From NCBI RefSeq assembly GCF_013407165.1, contig NZ_CP026994.1:1-64000 (forward strand): a DNA stretch of 64,000 nt, given 5' to 3'. Source of the stretch: Nitrosopumilus oxyclinae. Its GTDB lineage: Archaea > Thermoproteota > Nitrososphaeria > Nitrososphaerales > Nitrosopumilaceae. Shown here piece by piece: positions 1 through 9,379 of this stretch. The position numbers and the translations under genes were made by a program. The notes below the pieces were generated by a model. That model was not told where the DNA came from and searched no databases. It saw only the letters and a list, made by a program, of their open reading frames with translations. Numbering within the stretch: the first letter of the stretch is position 1; the number at the start of each line of letters is the position of its first letter.

Positions 1-142
1 GTTTTTTTTTAATTTTTTTTTAATAGAAAATCTAAAACTAACTAAAAATAATTAATTACAAACTAAACTACTCTTACTATTCTATACTATACTCTCTTAA
101 TTCAGATGTAGTTGTGTTAGTGTTGAGAAGAAATGAAGGTGT
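1..142. other. AT-rich leader upstream of orc1/cdc6; possible origin flank
   Basis: This stretch is almost entirely A and T, starts with long T tracts and contains no open frame. It lies directly upstream of the replication initiator gene, and archaeal origins are often next to orc1/cdc6. A TATA-like string (ctatactatac, about 82-92) probably serves the initiator gene. I cannot identify origin recognition boxes by eye, so the origin role is inference from position only. Confidence 0.3.
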
Positions 143-1351
143 GTGAGTATGACTGATCCAATAGATGACTTACTTGATGCAGCTGAATCTGGAAAATCTA
201 TTATTAAAAATCGTGATATTCTTCATTTTACATATATCCCAACTACTATTTTACATAGAAAATCTGAACAAGAACAAGTTACTCAATCTCTATTACCAAT
301 TTTAAAACAATCAAGACCATCAAATCTTTTAGTTTATGGAAAACCTGGAACTGGTAAAACTCTAGTTGTAAAAAAAGTACTATCAAAAATCCAAGAGAGA
401 GTTGAAAAATCAAATTTTCCAATTAAACTCATATATTCAAATTCCAAAAACGAGACAACATTATATGGATTATTAGTCAGTTTAGGCAGGCAGTTAGGCC
501 TAGAACAGGATGAATTACCCTCTACTGGGCTTGCTATTAGTGCAGTTTTCAAAAGGCTACTAAATAAAATTGATGAGGGAAAACTTAATGCAATTATTGT
601 AATTGATGAAATTGATTATCTTGCTCAATTAGTGGCAAAAACAGGTAAGGATATCTTATATCAACTTACAAGGGCAAATGAGCAATTAAAACAAGGGTCT
701 CTAACTATGGTAGGAATATCAAATGATCTAACATTCAAAGAAAAACTGGATCCTAGAGTTATCAGTAGTTTGGGGGAGGAGGAGATAGTCTTTACAAATT
801 ATAACGTTGAACAAATCAAAAAAATTCTTGAAGAGAGAATCAATGAATCTTTTATCGAAAATTCCGTAGAGGAACCAGCATTAAATCTATGTGCTGCTCT
901 TGCAGGAGGAGAGCATGGTGATGCAAGAAGGGCCATTGATCTACTTCGTGTATCTGGCGAACTTGCAGAAAGGCAACAATCCAACAAAGTTACAATCGAA
1001 CATGTCAGAGAAGCCTCTCTTAAAATTGAAGAAAACAAAGAAGAAGCCTCTCTCAAATCATACCCACTTCATGAAAAATTGGTGATAATAGCCATAATGA
1101 AGTCTAATGGCTCTTCAACTGGTGAGATTTACTCTTCTTACAAAAATCTCTGTAAAGCACTAGGAAAAGACGAACTTACCCAAAGAAGAATAACACAAAT
1201 GCTTAGTGAAATTGAATTGTCTGGAATTATTTCTGGAAGACTAATTCATCAAGGTATTCATGGAAGGACAAAAAAATACAAACTTACAATATCTTCTGAA
1301 ATGATAAAAAAATCATTCAAAGATGATCTAAGTTTGCAAGATATTGTCTAA
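143..1351 (+). CDS. cdc6: Orc1/Cdc6-family replication initiator ATPase
   Basis: This protein recognises the replication origin and loads the MCM helicase. It is an AAA+ ATPase with Walker A GKPGTGKT at residues 66-73 and Walker B IIVIDEID at 151-158, followed by the lid region and a C-terminal winged-helix domain (about 300-400) that binds origin DNA. Its 402 residues match the family length. The frame opens with GTG at 143, and an ATG two codons later (149) is an equally good start. The gene converges on dp1, and their 3' ends overlap by 24 bases. Its place at the first position suggests the assembly was opened at the origin-proximal gene. Confidence 0.95.
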   Translation: MSMTDPIDDLLDAAESGKSIIKNRDILHFTYIPTTILHRKSEQEQVTQSLLPILKQSRPSNLLVYGKPGTGKTLVVKKVLSKIQERVEKSNFPIKLIYSNSKNETTLYGLLVSLGRQLGLEQDELPSTGLAISAVFKRLLNKIDEGKLNAIIVIDEIDYLAQLVAKTGKDILYQLTRANEQLKQGSLTMVGISNDLTFKEKLDPRVISSLGEEEIVFTNYNVEQIKKILEERINESFIENSVEEPALNLCAALAGGEHGDARRAIDLLRVSGELAERQQSNKVTIEHVREASLKIEENKEEASLKSYPLHEKLVIIAIMKSNGSSTGEIYSSYKNLCKALGKDELTQRRITQMLSEIELSGIISGRLIHQGIHGRTKKYKLTISSEMIKKSFKDDLSLQDIV

Positions 1352-2788
1352 ATTAGAACTATAATTTTCATGGAAGACTTGGAAGGTTTTTAGATTAACA
1401 ATTATGGCGATGCCTGGATTTGGGGTCATTCCTACACTAGCTTGAAAAGGGGTTTGTTTTTGCCAAGAACCAGAATTTATCAACAAAATTCCTTTGTACA
1501 TGTCTAGTTGGGCTCTGTGAACATGGCCTACATGAAAAATATCCGGAATGTCTTGAATCACCATCAAATCCTCCATTTCAGGTGCAATTGGTGTCTGACT
1601 ACCATAAATTGGACTAAGGTGTCTTGCTCTAAGCAAGTGTTTCATTACATTAGTGGGTCTGTCATAACTAAGACCAGGTGTAGTCTTTACAATATCGTCT
1701 ATACTTTGTCCATGAAACATTGAGACAATAACTCCGTTTAATGAGACTACTGCTGGATTTCCAACCATAATTACATTTTCCCTCTCCCATAAACCTGAAT
1801 TGTATTTTTTAGGGATGGCAGGTTGAGGTAATGCTCTTCTCCCTGGATCGTGGTTTCCTGGCATAATGATGATTTTTACATTTTTTGGGATTTTGTCAAT
1901 CAAATCCTCTGCTTTTTTTAATTGCTCTTGGATTGTCTGACAAACTAATTCTTTATTCTGATTTGGATAGATTCCAACACCGTCAACTATATCGCCCCCA
2001 ATTAGGACAAATCGAATTTTTTTTGCAACAGGATCAGGACTAGATATCCATGATACAAAATCTGAAAACTCTTCTTCCATGAAGTATTTACTTCCAATAT
2101 GCAAGTCAGATAGAAATACTGCATAAGCATCGCTCTCTGACTTGTTTTTTGCCTGCTCTGGAATATCTGGTAAAATTATATCTTTAATGATATATCCTGA
2201 ATTTTTAGCAGAACCTATCCTTGCCATTACAAACTGATCTATCAGTAGGGTTCCTGCAGTTTTTTGTAATTCCTCATCAAAAATTATGCCCTCAAACGAG
2301 CCTGAGGGATCTTCTAGAACTATTTTTGTAATATTTCTCTCAGAATTCCTAATGGAAACTAATCCACACACATATTGATCATCATCGATTTTTGCATTTT
2401 TCAAAGATGCTGCAGATTTGAGTAGTTTTGATTCTGGTCTATCTGAGATGATCCGTTTAAGCTTGTTAAAACGGCTAGAAAATAAAGCATTGTACCCTTT
2501 AACTCCCTCTCCAGATGTAATCTTACTAGTTGGGTCTGATAATATTTTGACCTCGTTTTTTAACGATAAATCTTCTTTAATTCCTAGATAGGTTTCTAAA
2601 TCATCTTGGTTAATTTGAAATAATTTTTGCCTTGTCTTCTCTCTGACAATTTCTTTAATTATTTTCTCTAATTTTTTAACATCTACATTTTCTAATATTT
2701 TAAAAGCATCTGGATGAATCTGAAATCCTTTGTTTAATGCATAGTTTAACGCAAAGGACAGCTCCTTTTTCATATCAAAAAATATCAT
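1328..2788 (-). CDS. dp1: DNA polymerase D small subunit DP1 (calcineurin-like exonuclease)
   Basis: DP1 is the proofreading subunit of the archaeal replicative polymerase PolD and partners the large subunit DP2, which is not in this window. The N-terminal third is helical. An OB-fold region follows (about 130-215), then a metallophosphoesterase domain with the metal motifs SDLHIGS, GGDIVDG, MPGNHDPGR, MFHGQS and HVGHVH, all intact. It should therefore be an active Mre11-like 3'-5' exonuclease. The length of 486 residues is typical. It converges with cdc6, so two replication genes sit together. Confidence 0.95.
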   Translation of the reverse strand: MIFFDMKKELSFALNYALNKGFQIHPDAFKILENVDVKKLEKIIKEIVREKTRQKLFQINQDDLETYLGIKEDLSLKNEVKILSDPTSKITSGEGVKGYNALFSSRFNKLKRIISDRPESKLLKSAASLKNAKIDDDQYVCGLVSIRNSERNITKIVLEDPSGSFEGIIFDEELQKTAGTLLIDQFVMARIGSAKNSGYIIKDIILPDIPEQAKNKSESDAYAVFLSDLHIGSKYFMEEEFSDFVSWISSPDPVAKKIRFVLIGGDIVDGVGIYPNQNKELVCQTIQEQLKKAEDLIDKIPKNVKIIIMPGNHDPGRRALPQPAIPKKYNSGLWERENVIMVGNPAVVSLNGVIVSMFHGQSIDDIVKTTPGLSYDRPTNVMKHLLRARHLSPIYGSQTPIAPEMEDLMVIQDIPDIFHVGHVHRAQLDMYKGILLINSGSWQKQTPFQASVGMTPNPGIAIIVNLKTFQVFHENYSSNLDNILQT

Positions 2789-2849
2789 TTGGTTTAATTA
2801 AATCTGCGCCTACATCAACCCTCAAATATTGTTCATCAGGTGTGGGTTT

Positions 2850-3389
2850 GTGAATAAAATTAGAATAATTATATTTTTTATATTTTTAGGATTATTTGCA
2901 ACTGCATATCAAATTGGTTCTATGTCTACTGTTACTGAAGAAGAGGCAAATGCATTCATGGCAGAATTTGAAGAACTTGTTTTGGATATTGATGCCTTTG
3001 GAATCTTTACTCATAACTTGACTATTGCATTACCAATGTTTATCCCGGGTTTTGGGGTAGGATGGGGACTTTTTGCTGCTTGGTCTACGGGATTTGCTTT
3101 TGCATCAATAGCACTAACTGCGCCCCAAATTGCTGAAATTCATCCACTCTCAATACTTTTCCTAACTCCTTTTGGATTGATGGAATTAGTTGCATACTCT
3201 TTTGGGATTTCCAGAAGTTTTATTCTAATTAGAGCAGTAATCAAAAAAACTGATCTGGTTCCATTCATCAAACCAACAGTAATTGAGATTGGAATTGTAG
3301 TGGGCCTTCTTTTGGCTGGAGGATATCTTGAATTCTATATGATAGAATTAGCTCAAGAAAAAGGACTAATGGATATGCCTGAGATCTAA
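2850..3389 (+). CDS. SpoIIM-like (stage II sporulation M family) membrane protein
   Basis: This is an integral membrane protein of about 179 residues with some four hydrophobic segments. The central part (FGIFTHNLTIALPMF and the Gly-rich stretch after it, then PFGLMELVAYSFGISRS) matches the SpoIIM/DUF95 pattern found in many archaea, where the job is unknown. I prefer GTG at 2850 over the upstream TTG at 2829, because the hydrophobic N-terminus (KIRIIIFFIFLGLFA) then begins two residues after the start. No sporulation role is implied. Confidence 0.7.
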   Translation: MNKIRIIIFFIFLGLFATAYQIGSMSTVTEEEANAFMAEFEELVLDIDAFGIFTHNLTIALPMFIPGFGVGWGLFAAWSTGFAFASIALTAPQIAEIHPLSILFLTPFGLMELVAYSFGISRSFILIRAVIKKTDLVPFIKPTVIEIGIVVGLLLAGGYLEFYMIELAQEKGLMDMPEI

Positions 3390-3473
3390 TTTCTAGATTT
3401 ACCCTCAAATTTGTTTATTCAGTCTAAAATAATTTAGTAGTAAATTATAAACCAAATTAACCTAAAATTGATT

Positions 3474-4352
3474 ATGAAGGCAACCCTTACACTGCTAGTT
3501 TTACTTGCCGTTTCATCAGGTTATTTTGCAAATGAATCATTTGCTGAAATTTCAAAGAATCAGGCATTTCTTTTAGAGGGTTCAGGTTTTGCAGTAACTG
3601 AAGAGATTATCAAAACATCTGAAATTGATTTAGGTATGTCTTCTCAAGATCAACGTGGAAGTACAATTAATTTTCTAGCAGAAGAAGGTTTTATCACTTT
3701 AGATGATGAAGAATTTATTATTTCTAATTTAGAAGGAAAATTTTTGCGTGAAGGAAAATACATTCGAATGAATGGCGAAATTGAAAGTTCAAGCGGATTT
3801 GATTCTTCAATTAGTTTTTTTGGAAGATTAGTTGATGAAAGTAAAGACGCATCAGTCTATGGGTTTACTGGTAGGATTACAACATTAGATGAAACTTACA
3901 AAATAATTTACACTGCAAAATTATCTACTTTATCAAAAATTACTTCAACTACCACAACTGAAGAATCAAACACCCTCAAAGTCCATATTCAGAAAGGCTC
4001 CTCTTCACAAGGAGGCGCAGGAAGTTATATCGAATCTGGCAGCATTAAATATTTCTCACAAGACAGAATTTCAGTTCAACCTGGAACTACAATCACGATA
4101 ATTAATGATGATACAGTAACCCACAACATTATCAGTGGAAAAGAGAATAACGATCGTTACATTACTTTTACACCTGATGGAAAAATCTCAACTGGTGAGA
4201 TTGCTGTAGGTGGTTCAGCTAAAATTACATTTGACAAAGCAGGCTTTTACAGATTATATGATCCAGACTATCAATGGATGAAAATTGTAGCATATGTATT
4301 TCCAACTAATGATAATATAATTTTAGGAAAAAGCCAAAACTTGGGAAATTAG
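3474..4352 (+). CDS. Secreted protein with C-terminal cupredoxin-like fold lacking copper ligands
   Basis: The protein begins with a signal peptide (MKATLTLLVLLAVSSGYF, cleavage near SFA-E) and has a beta-rich region of about 130 residues. A short Thr-rich linker then leads to a plastocyanin-like domain (about 167-280). That domain keeps the first histidine (TVTHNI) and the WM near the end. At the usual Cys-x-x-His-x-x-Met loop it reads YDPDYQWM, so the Cys and second His positions are Asp and Tyr. It probably cannot hold a type 1 copper. The ATG at 3474 is favoured over the TTG at 3468: a TATA-like aaattata at 3442-3449 gives a leaderless transcript. The 3' end overlaps cbiE by four bases. 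Confidence 0.75.
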   Translation: MKATLTLLVLLAVSSGYFANESFAEISKNQAFLLEGSGFAVTEEIIKTSEIDLGMSSQDQRGSTINFLAEEGFITLDDEEFIISNLEGKFLREGKYIRMNGEIESSSGFDSSISFFGRLVDESKDASVYGFTGRITTLDETYKIIYTAKLSTLSKITSTTTTEESNTLKVHIQKGSSSQGGAGSYIESGSIKYFSQDRISVQPGTTITIINDDTVTHNIISGKENNDRYITFTPDGKISTGEIAVGGSAKITFDKAGFYRLYDPDYQWMKIVAYVFPTNDNIILGKSQNLGN

Positions 4353-5065
4353 TTTTCCCATTGCCATCTATAATTCATGTATGAATCCAAACTGGTCTGA
4401 TTAAACACCATAACAGACAAATCAGAAAATTCTTTTCCTTCTAATTCTTTTACTGTTCCTTCAAAACTGGTTTCATTTTCAGTAGTTATTGCTTCATAAA
4501 CATGAACTTTCATCTTATCAGTCTCAAATTTATGCTCTCGAAGATAAATTGCAATTTCTGAAGGCATGAAATGTTTGTCAGGCTGTTTTGGCCATGGTCT
4601 TGGTACCAAGATCACACTAAAACCATCAATCAATGCTTTTTGTAATTCTAATTTTTTATCTTCAATTGGAGTTGTAACATGCATTGTAATTACTTTGGAT
4701 TTATCAAGAGGAACTTTTGCTCTTGATGCAGCAACCTGTATTGAACTAATTCCTGGAACAATTTCAACATCACCAAAAATTTCTATTAATCTATCAACAA
4801 CTTCTGATTCTGAAAAATTTACATCACCAGTGAAAGGTATGACTAGAGTTCTTTCACCAAGTTCTGGAAGAATCTTTTGGTAAGAATCCTCTTGATCATT
4901 CATGGTGATTTCATAGATCTCTTTACCTTGTATCAAATTTTCAATTGTTTTTAGTGTGTATTTGTAACCAATAACAACGTCACAATTCTGAATTATTTCT
5001 TTTACAAATTCTGTAACATATTTTGAAGAACCAGGACCAACACCTACAGCGTAAACTTTACTCAA
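4349..5065 (-). CDS. cbiE: Cobalt-precorrin-7 C5-methyltransferase CbiE
   Basis: This SAM-dependent enzyme methylates C5 in corrin-ring assembly for cobalamin. The tetrapyrrole-methylase fold is clear: N-terminal VGVGPGSSKYV, the FTGDVNFSES segment at the usual GDP position, and VPGISSIQVAASR. The 238 residues cover the CbiE unit only; the CbiT decarboxylating partner is encoded separately at 51015-51605. It lies about 45 kb from the other cobalamin genes, so the pathway is split. The start codon follows the 3' end of the PH-like gene by two bases, consistent with cotranscription. Confidence 0.85.
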   Translation of the reverse strand: MSKVYAVGVGPGSSKYVTEFVKEIIQNCDVVIGYKYTLKTIENLIQGKEIYEITMNDQEDSYQKILPELGERTLVIPFTGDVNFSESEVVDRLIEIFGDVEIVPGISSIQVAASRAKVPLDKSKVITMHVTTPIEDKKLELQKALIDGFSVILVPRPWPKQPDKHFMPSEIAIYLREHKFETDKMKVHVYEAITTENETSFEGTVKELEGKEFSDLSVMVFNQTSLDSYMNYRWQWEN

Positions 5066-5067
5066 TT

Positions 5068-5559
5068 TTACTTGGTAAATTTTTGCCTTTCTTTAATATA
5101 TTGCACAAAAGGCTCCCAATCCACTTTCATGTATTTAGTAGGCTCTTTTGCAGGATATTTTACCCAATCTTGGGCTATGGAGTACTGAAATTTCTCATTT
5201 TTTCCATCTTTTTGATATTCTAGTTGTAACGAACTGCCCCAATCTTTTTCTGTAAAACTAATACTGGAAATGTCATCAAAACCTAATTCGATATTTCTAA
5301 CATCTTCACAATCATTCATCAAATCTTCCTCATTGTATCCATCATGGTGAATCATCGTATTTTTTGACTTGATAAAATTAACAACCTGTCTTTGAGTAAT
5401 GGCCTTCCACCAATTCATTTTAGATTCTGTCTTATGGATAAACATCAAATGCTTGTTTGTTAGTACCAACATGCCTTCTTTGCCACCAATTGATAAGAAT
5501 TTTTTAGATTCTCTCCACACTGAAACTAAATGTGCCTGAATCTTTTCATCAGGTTCCAT
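5068..5559 (-). CDS. Conserved hypothetical protein, PH-like fold suspected
   Basis: This is a soluble, charged protein of 163 residues with no signal peptide or membrane segment. The pattern MLVLTNKHLMFIHK followed by a helix with WW resembles bacterial/archaeal PH-like (GRAM-type) domains, which begin with a 'makes a tag that the cell can read' beta strand pair. That match is only a pattern impression. It sits immediately upstream of cbiE on the same strand (two-base gap), so the two are probably cotranscribed, although no functional link to cobalamin is visible. Confidence 0.6.
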   Translation of the reverse strand: MEPDEKIQAHLVSVWRESKKFLSIGGKEGMLVLTNKHLMFIHKTESKMNWWKAITQRQVVNFIKSKNTMIHHDGYNEEDLMNDCEDVRNIELGFDDISSISFTEKDWGSSLQLEYQKDGKNEKFQYSIAQDWVKYPAKEPTKYMKVDWEPFVQYIKERQKFTK

Positions 5560-5609
5560 AATGGGTGATTTATTGAACTTTGTTAAAAATCAATACAATT
5601 AGCTTTTAA

Positions 5610-7181
5610 GTGAGCGTTTATAGAAAAAAATTATTGAATAAATTTTTCATAGTTTTGATATTTTCATTATTTATTGTCACTTCAGGAAACCATATCTTTG
5701 CACAATCAGTTGAAATTAACGAAATTAACATTATGGATCCTGTAGTTGTCTTAGAAACTAATTTTGGAGAAATTGTTATAGAATTTTTTCCAAATGATGC
5801 CCCAAAACATGTAGAAAATTTCATTATATTATCTCAAACAGGATTTTATGATGACACACTCTTTCATAGAATAATTCCTGGCTTTATGATTCAGGGTGGT
5901 GATCCTAATACAATTAGTGGTGATCCTAATACTTGGGGAACTGGTGGTCCAACTACAAGTGTAGATGCAGAGTTTAACACCATTAAACATAATCGTGGAA
6001 TTGTTTCAATGGCAAGATCTGCTGATCCAAACAGTGGTGGTTCTCAATTTTTCATAGTACATGCAGATTCCAATTTCCTTGATGAACAATATACTGTATT
6101 TGGTAGAATTGTAACTGAAGAAAGTTTTCAAACTCTTGATAAAATAGCAGCAGTTGAAACAGGAACTAGTGACAGACCTAAAGATCCAGAACAAGTAAGA
6201 ATCACAAAAGTTACAGTAGTTAGTATTTCTGAGATTCCAAATCTTCTTGATTTACCAGAACCTGAACGAACACAATCAACTGTAACTACTCCTACTGGTA
6301 ATCAAAAATATCAGAGTCCTGAACATGAAATTTCATTTAGTGTTCCTGAAGGATGGTTATTACAAGAACCAAATAAAACAGATGAAAATTCTCCTGACAT
6401 AGTAGCAGTTGGTCCAAAAACAGGCTCAATGAATCCAAATATTTCATTAACAATACAAAATAGTGATGGAAAAACTTTTGATGAAATAATTTCTGAAAGA
6501 AATCAAAGACTTGAAGGAATCTTAGATTCTGGAAATCTAGAAATAATTTTACAGGAAAAAACAACTATACACGGAAATCAAGCATATGTAACTGACGCTG
6601 AAGGAATATTTTTTTCTGATGCAGAAAATTTTAATGTAAAATTTAAAGAAATTATTATTTATGATACAGACAAATTCTTCATTCTTGTATATGCAAATTC
6701 ATTAGATGATTTTGATTCACAACTTTCTAGATTTGACGAAACAATTGATTCTTTTGAAATATTATCACAAACCACATCAAATGATGAAACAATGAATGAA
6801 ATTTCAAGTGAAGAAGGAGGTGGGTGTTTAATTGCCACTGCAACATTTGGCTCAGAACTTGCACCTCAAGTTCAACAACTCAGAGAACTTAGGGATAACA
6901 CAATTTTATCCACTGAATCCGGAATTGCATTTATGTCTGGCTTTAACCAGTTTTATTATTCATTTTCACCCGTCATTGCTGATTTAGAGCGTGAAAATCC
7001 TGTTTTCAAAGAAATTGTAAAGCTCTCACTTACTCCAATGCTATCTTCATTGTCAATTCTAAATCATGTGGATATTGATTCTGAATCACAAATGATATCT
7101 TATGGAATTGGAATAATTTTGATGAATGTCGGAATGTATTTTGCAGCACCAGCAATAATCATCTACAAAATTAGAAAATAA
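5610..7181 (+). CDS. Exported cyclophilin-type prolyl isomerase with CFI-box C-terminus
   Basis: An N-terminal signal segment (residues about 8-32) precedes a cyclophilin domain (about 45-205) with the family hallmarks FHRIIPGFMIQGGD, NSGGSQFFI and FGRI. It should catalyse peptidyl-prolyl isomerisation outside the membrane. A second region (about 235-385, SPEHEISFSVPEGW) resembles PsbP/MOG1-like folds. The C-terminus has GGGCLIATATFGSELAPQV followed by a helical stretch, the 'CFI-box' C-terminal domain of archaeal and bacterial exported proteins, and then a terminal transmembrane helix with a short basic tail. So it is probably anchored at the C-terminus. It starts with GTG. It converges with the NDH-2 gene. 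Confidence 0.85.
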   Translation: MSVYRKKLLNKFFIVLIFSLFIVTSGNHIFAQSVEINEINIMDPVVVLETNFGEIVIEFFPNDAPKHVENFIILSQTGFYDDTLFHRIIPGFMIQGGDPNTISGDPNTWGTGGPTTSVDAEFNTIKHNRGIVSMARSADPNSGGSQFFIVHADSNFLDEQYTVFGRIVTEESFQTLDKIAAVETGTSDRPKDPEQVRITKVTVVSISEIPNLLDLPEPERTQSTVTTPTGNQKYQSPEHEISFSVPEGWLLQEPNKTDENSPDIVAVGPKTGSMNPNISLTIQNSDGKTFDEIISERNQRLEGILDSGNLEIILQEKTTIHGNQAYVTDAEGIFFSDAENFNVKFKEIIIYDTDKFFILVYANSLDDFDSQLSRFDETIDSFEILSQTTSNDETMNEISSEEGGGCLIATATFGSELAPQVQQLRELRDNTILSTESGIAFMSGFNQFYYSFSPVIADLERENPVFKEIVKLSLTPMLSSLSILNHVDIDSESQMISYGIGIILMNVGMYFAAPAIIIYKIRK

Positions 7182-7191
7182 TTATATTATT

Positions 7192-8565
7192 TTACCAAAC
7201 ATCGTCTACTTCATCGAGTAGCTTGTATTCTTTTTCAGTTTCACGCTTCATTAGTTTTAATCTTGAGATGTCTCTATCAAAGAATAAATCTATTACCCAA
7301 TCAAGAAATACACGAGTTTTTTTGTCAAATGTTGTAATTTTTGAGAGGTAAACATTTCTCCAAATTAACCAAGCCCAAAATCCTGAGATATTCATTCCCA
7401 AAAATGTAGCAATTCCTGATCTTTTTCCAATAATTGCCATCTGTCCTTTAGAATGATATACGAATTTTTCTTTTGTAGAATTTTTGATTAGAGAAATTAA
7501 ATTTTTAGCCGCAATTTTTGCTTGAGCTTCTGCAATTTGAGCAGTTGGAGGCAGCGGTCGTTGTGTTTTAGGATCTAAATGTAATGCACAATCACCTATG
7601 GCAAACACTCCTGGAAAATCGGTAACTTCTAGAAAATCATTAACCAAAACTTTTCCTTTTTCAGTTTTGAACATTGATCTCTTAATGGTATTAACTGGGG
7701 TAACTCCTGCAGTCCAAACTAATGTCTTTGTAATTATTGAATCAATTTCAGATGAATCAATTGAATCCTTTTGATGTTCATCTAATGATTTGGTAGTAAC
7801 TTCATTACCATCAAAACTAGTAACTGCTGTTTTTAATCTGATATCGATTCCTCTTTCCACCATCTTTTCTTTTGCAAAGTTTGCAAGTTTTGTATTAAAT
7901 CCAGGCAAAATCATCCCTAAAGCTTCTAGCACAATAACTTTGATATCGTCTTTGTGGATTGTTGGATAATATTTTCTTGCATCCAATAAAAGATCCATCA
8001 ATTCTCCTGCAGTTTCAATTCCTGCAAATCCACCACCCACAACTACAAAATTTAGAAAACTTTTTCGAAGTATTGGATTTGTTTCGTTTTCTGCTTGCTC
8101 TAGCATATCAATTACTCTATTTCTTAACATTACAGCGTCATTGAGTGTCTTCATTGTGTATGCATTTTTTTCAACATCAGCCATTCCAAAAAAGTTAGTT
8201 TCACTACCTAATGCAACAACTAAAAAATCATAATGTAATGAGATACTTCTTTTATCTCCAGTTCCCCACAGCGTTACAATTTTTCCATATGGATCAATAT
8301 TTTTAATTCGACTTTCATAGAATTTTGTCTTTTTACAAATAGTTCTAATTGGTAAAACAATATGTCTAGTTTCAATCATTCCTGATGCTACCTGTGGTAG
8401 CATTGGTGTAAATAGTAGAAAATTATCCTCACTTACCATTACCAGTTCTATTTCAGGATCATTTCCAAATTCTTTTTCTAATTTTCTAGCACATTCTACC
8501 CCTGCAAATCCTCCTCCTAAAATTACAATTTTCTTCTTATTTCTTGTCAATGGTGTCTTTTCCAT
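7192..8565 (-). CDS. Type II NADH dehydrogenase (NDH-2 family FAD oxidoreductase)
   Basis: This single-subunit, non-proton-pumping flavoprotein passes electrons from NAD(P)H to quinone at the inner face of the membrane. It has two Rossmann motifs: the FAD-binding VILGGGFAGVECARKL near the N-terminus and the NADH-binding VVVGGGFAGIETAGEL near residue 175. It also has the FAD-contacting VFAIGDCAL near residue 320 and the quinone-site PTAQIAEAQ. The C-terminus carries hydrophobic and amphipathic segments for membrane attachment. Its 457 residues fit the family. Sulfide:quinone reductase is a related alternative, but I see no paired redox cysteines. Confidence 0.88.
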   Translation of the reverse strand: MEKTPLTRNKKKIVILGGGFAGVECARKLEKEFGNDPEIELVMVSEDNFLLFTPMLPQVASGMIETRHIVLPIRTICKKTKFYESRIKNIDPYGKIVTLWGTGDKRSISLHYDFLVVALGSETNFFGMADVEKNAYTMKTLNDAVMLRNRVIDMLEQAENETNPILRKSFLNFVVVGGGFAGIETAGELMDLLLDARKYYPTIHKDDIKVIVLEALGMILPGFNTKLANFAKEKMVERGIDIRLKTAVTSFDGNEVTTKSLDEHQKDSIDSSEIDSIITKTLVWTAGVTPVNTIKRSMFKTEKGKVLVNDFLEVTDFPGVFAIGDCALHLDPKTQRPLPPTAQIAEAQAKIAAKNLISLIKNSTKEKFVYHSKGQMAIIGKRSGIATFLGMNISGFWAWLIWRNVYLSKITTFDKKTRVFLDWVIDLFFDRDISRLKLMKRETEKEYKLLDEVDDVW

Positions 8566-8610
8566 AAATTGGGTGAATATATGCTATAAGAATAATTTTC
8601 ACTACTATGC

Positions 8611-9276
8611 TTAGGTTCTCATAATATCTGAATGTAAAATTTCATAGGCCCTTGATGAATCCCGCTCATTGAGAATTATTGTAATGTTATCTTGACTGAA
8701 AAATGCGTTTACCAATTCTACCCCATTTGCATGTAATACCTCAGCTACATAGGATACTACATCTGATTGATTTTGAGAGTTTGGTAATGAAATTCTAATT
8801 TTTGCAAGACCCGTACTGAACATTTCATCATTTTCTGGCACATTTCTAAAAATTTGTCTTATGTCTTCCAAATCTTCTGCCAAAAATCTAAAGGAATCAG
8901 ACATTCTAAAAAAATCATAATTATTAGTAATCTTTGAGAATTTATCTAAAATTTCCATGGGATCCATTTCGTTTGATTCCTTTACTGAAAACTTGACATC
9001 CATTATCCCGTCAGTCAAAGTCAATCTTGCATTTTTTAAAATTGATTCCTCTTTGACTTCATCTTTAATTTCAAATGAATCAGCATATCTCTTAATGGCA
9101 ACAACTACAGTATTGAGGTTAACAGGGTTTCCTAGAATTTTTTCAATGTCTGGTTGAATCTTAACTGCCAAAGCTGTATAGTTGATCAAATCCATCTTCA
9201 TACAATCATAAATTGAACGATTTCTAGTAATGATCTCTCTAACAACTTCAGGTATGGACACATTTGTAGTCCTCAT
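8611..9276 (-). CDS. ACT-like domain protein of unknown function
   Basis: This is a soluble protein of 221 residues. The last third (KIRISLPNSQNQSDVVSYV, then ITIILNERDSSRAYEIL) has the beta-alpha-beta-beta-alpha-beta rhythm of ACT domains, which often bind small ligands. The N-terminal half (VREIITRNRSIYDCM...) looks helical and could be a DNA-binding or dimerisation part. I chose the ATG at 9276 rather than the TTG one codon upstream. It faces away from hsp20 across about 100 bases that hold the hsp20 promoter. The function is not known from sequence. Confidence 0.65.
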   Translation of the reverse strand: MRTTNVSIPEVVREIITRNRSIYDCMKMDLINYTALAVKIQPDIEKILGNPVNLNTVVVAIKRYADSFEIKDEVKEESILKNARLTLTDGIMDVKFSVKESNEMDPMEILDKFSKITNNYDFFRMSDSFRFLAEDLEDIRQIFRNVPENDEMFSTGLAKIRISLPNSQNQSDVVSYVAEVLHANGVELVNAFFSQDNITIILNERDSSRAYEILHSDIMRT

Positions 9277-9340
9277 CAAGTTATTATATTATGTCAGTTA
9301 TAATAGGATTATGTAAGAAATCATGAAAATATAGATAATC

Positions 9341-9348
9341 TTTATATA
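9341..9348 (+). promoter_or_regulatory. TATA box of the hsp20-cdc48 unit
   Basis: The sequence tttatata starts 39 bases before the hsp20 ATG. Archaeal transcription starts about 25-27 bases downstream of the TATA box, which places the start near 9370, so the leader would be about ten bases or less. The base match is direct; the transcription start is inferred. Confidence 0.6.
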
Positions 9349-9379
9349 ATGTCATATACATTACATATAGTAGATAAAT

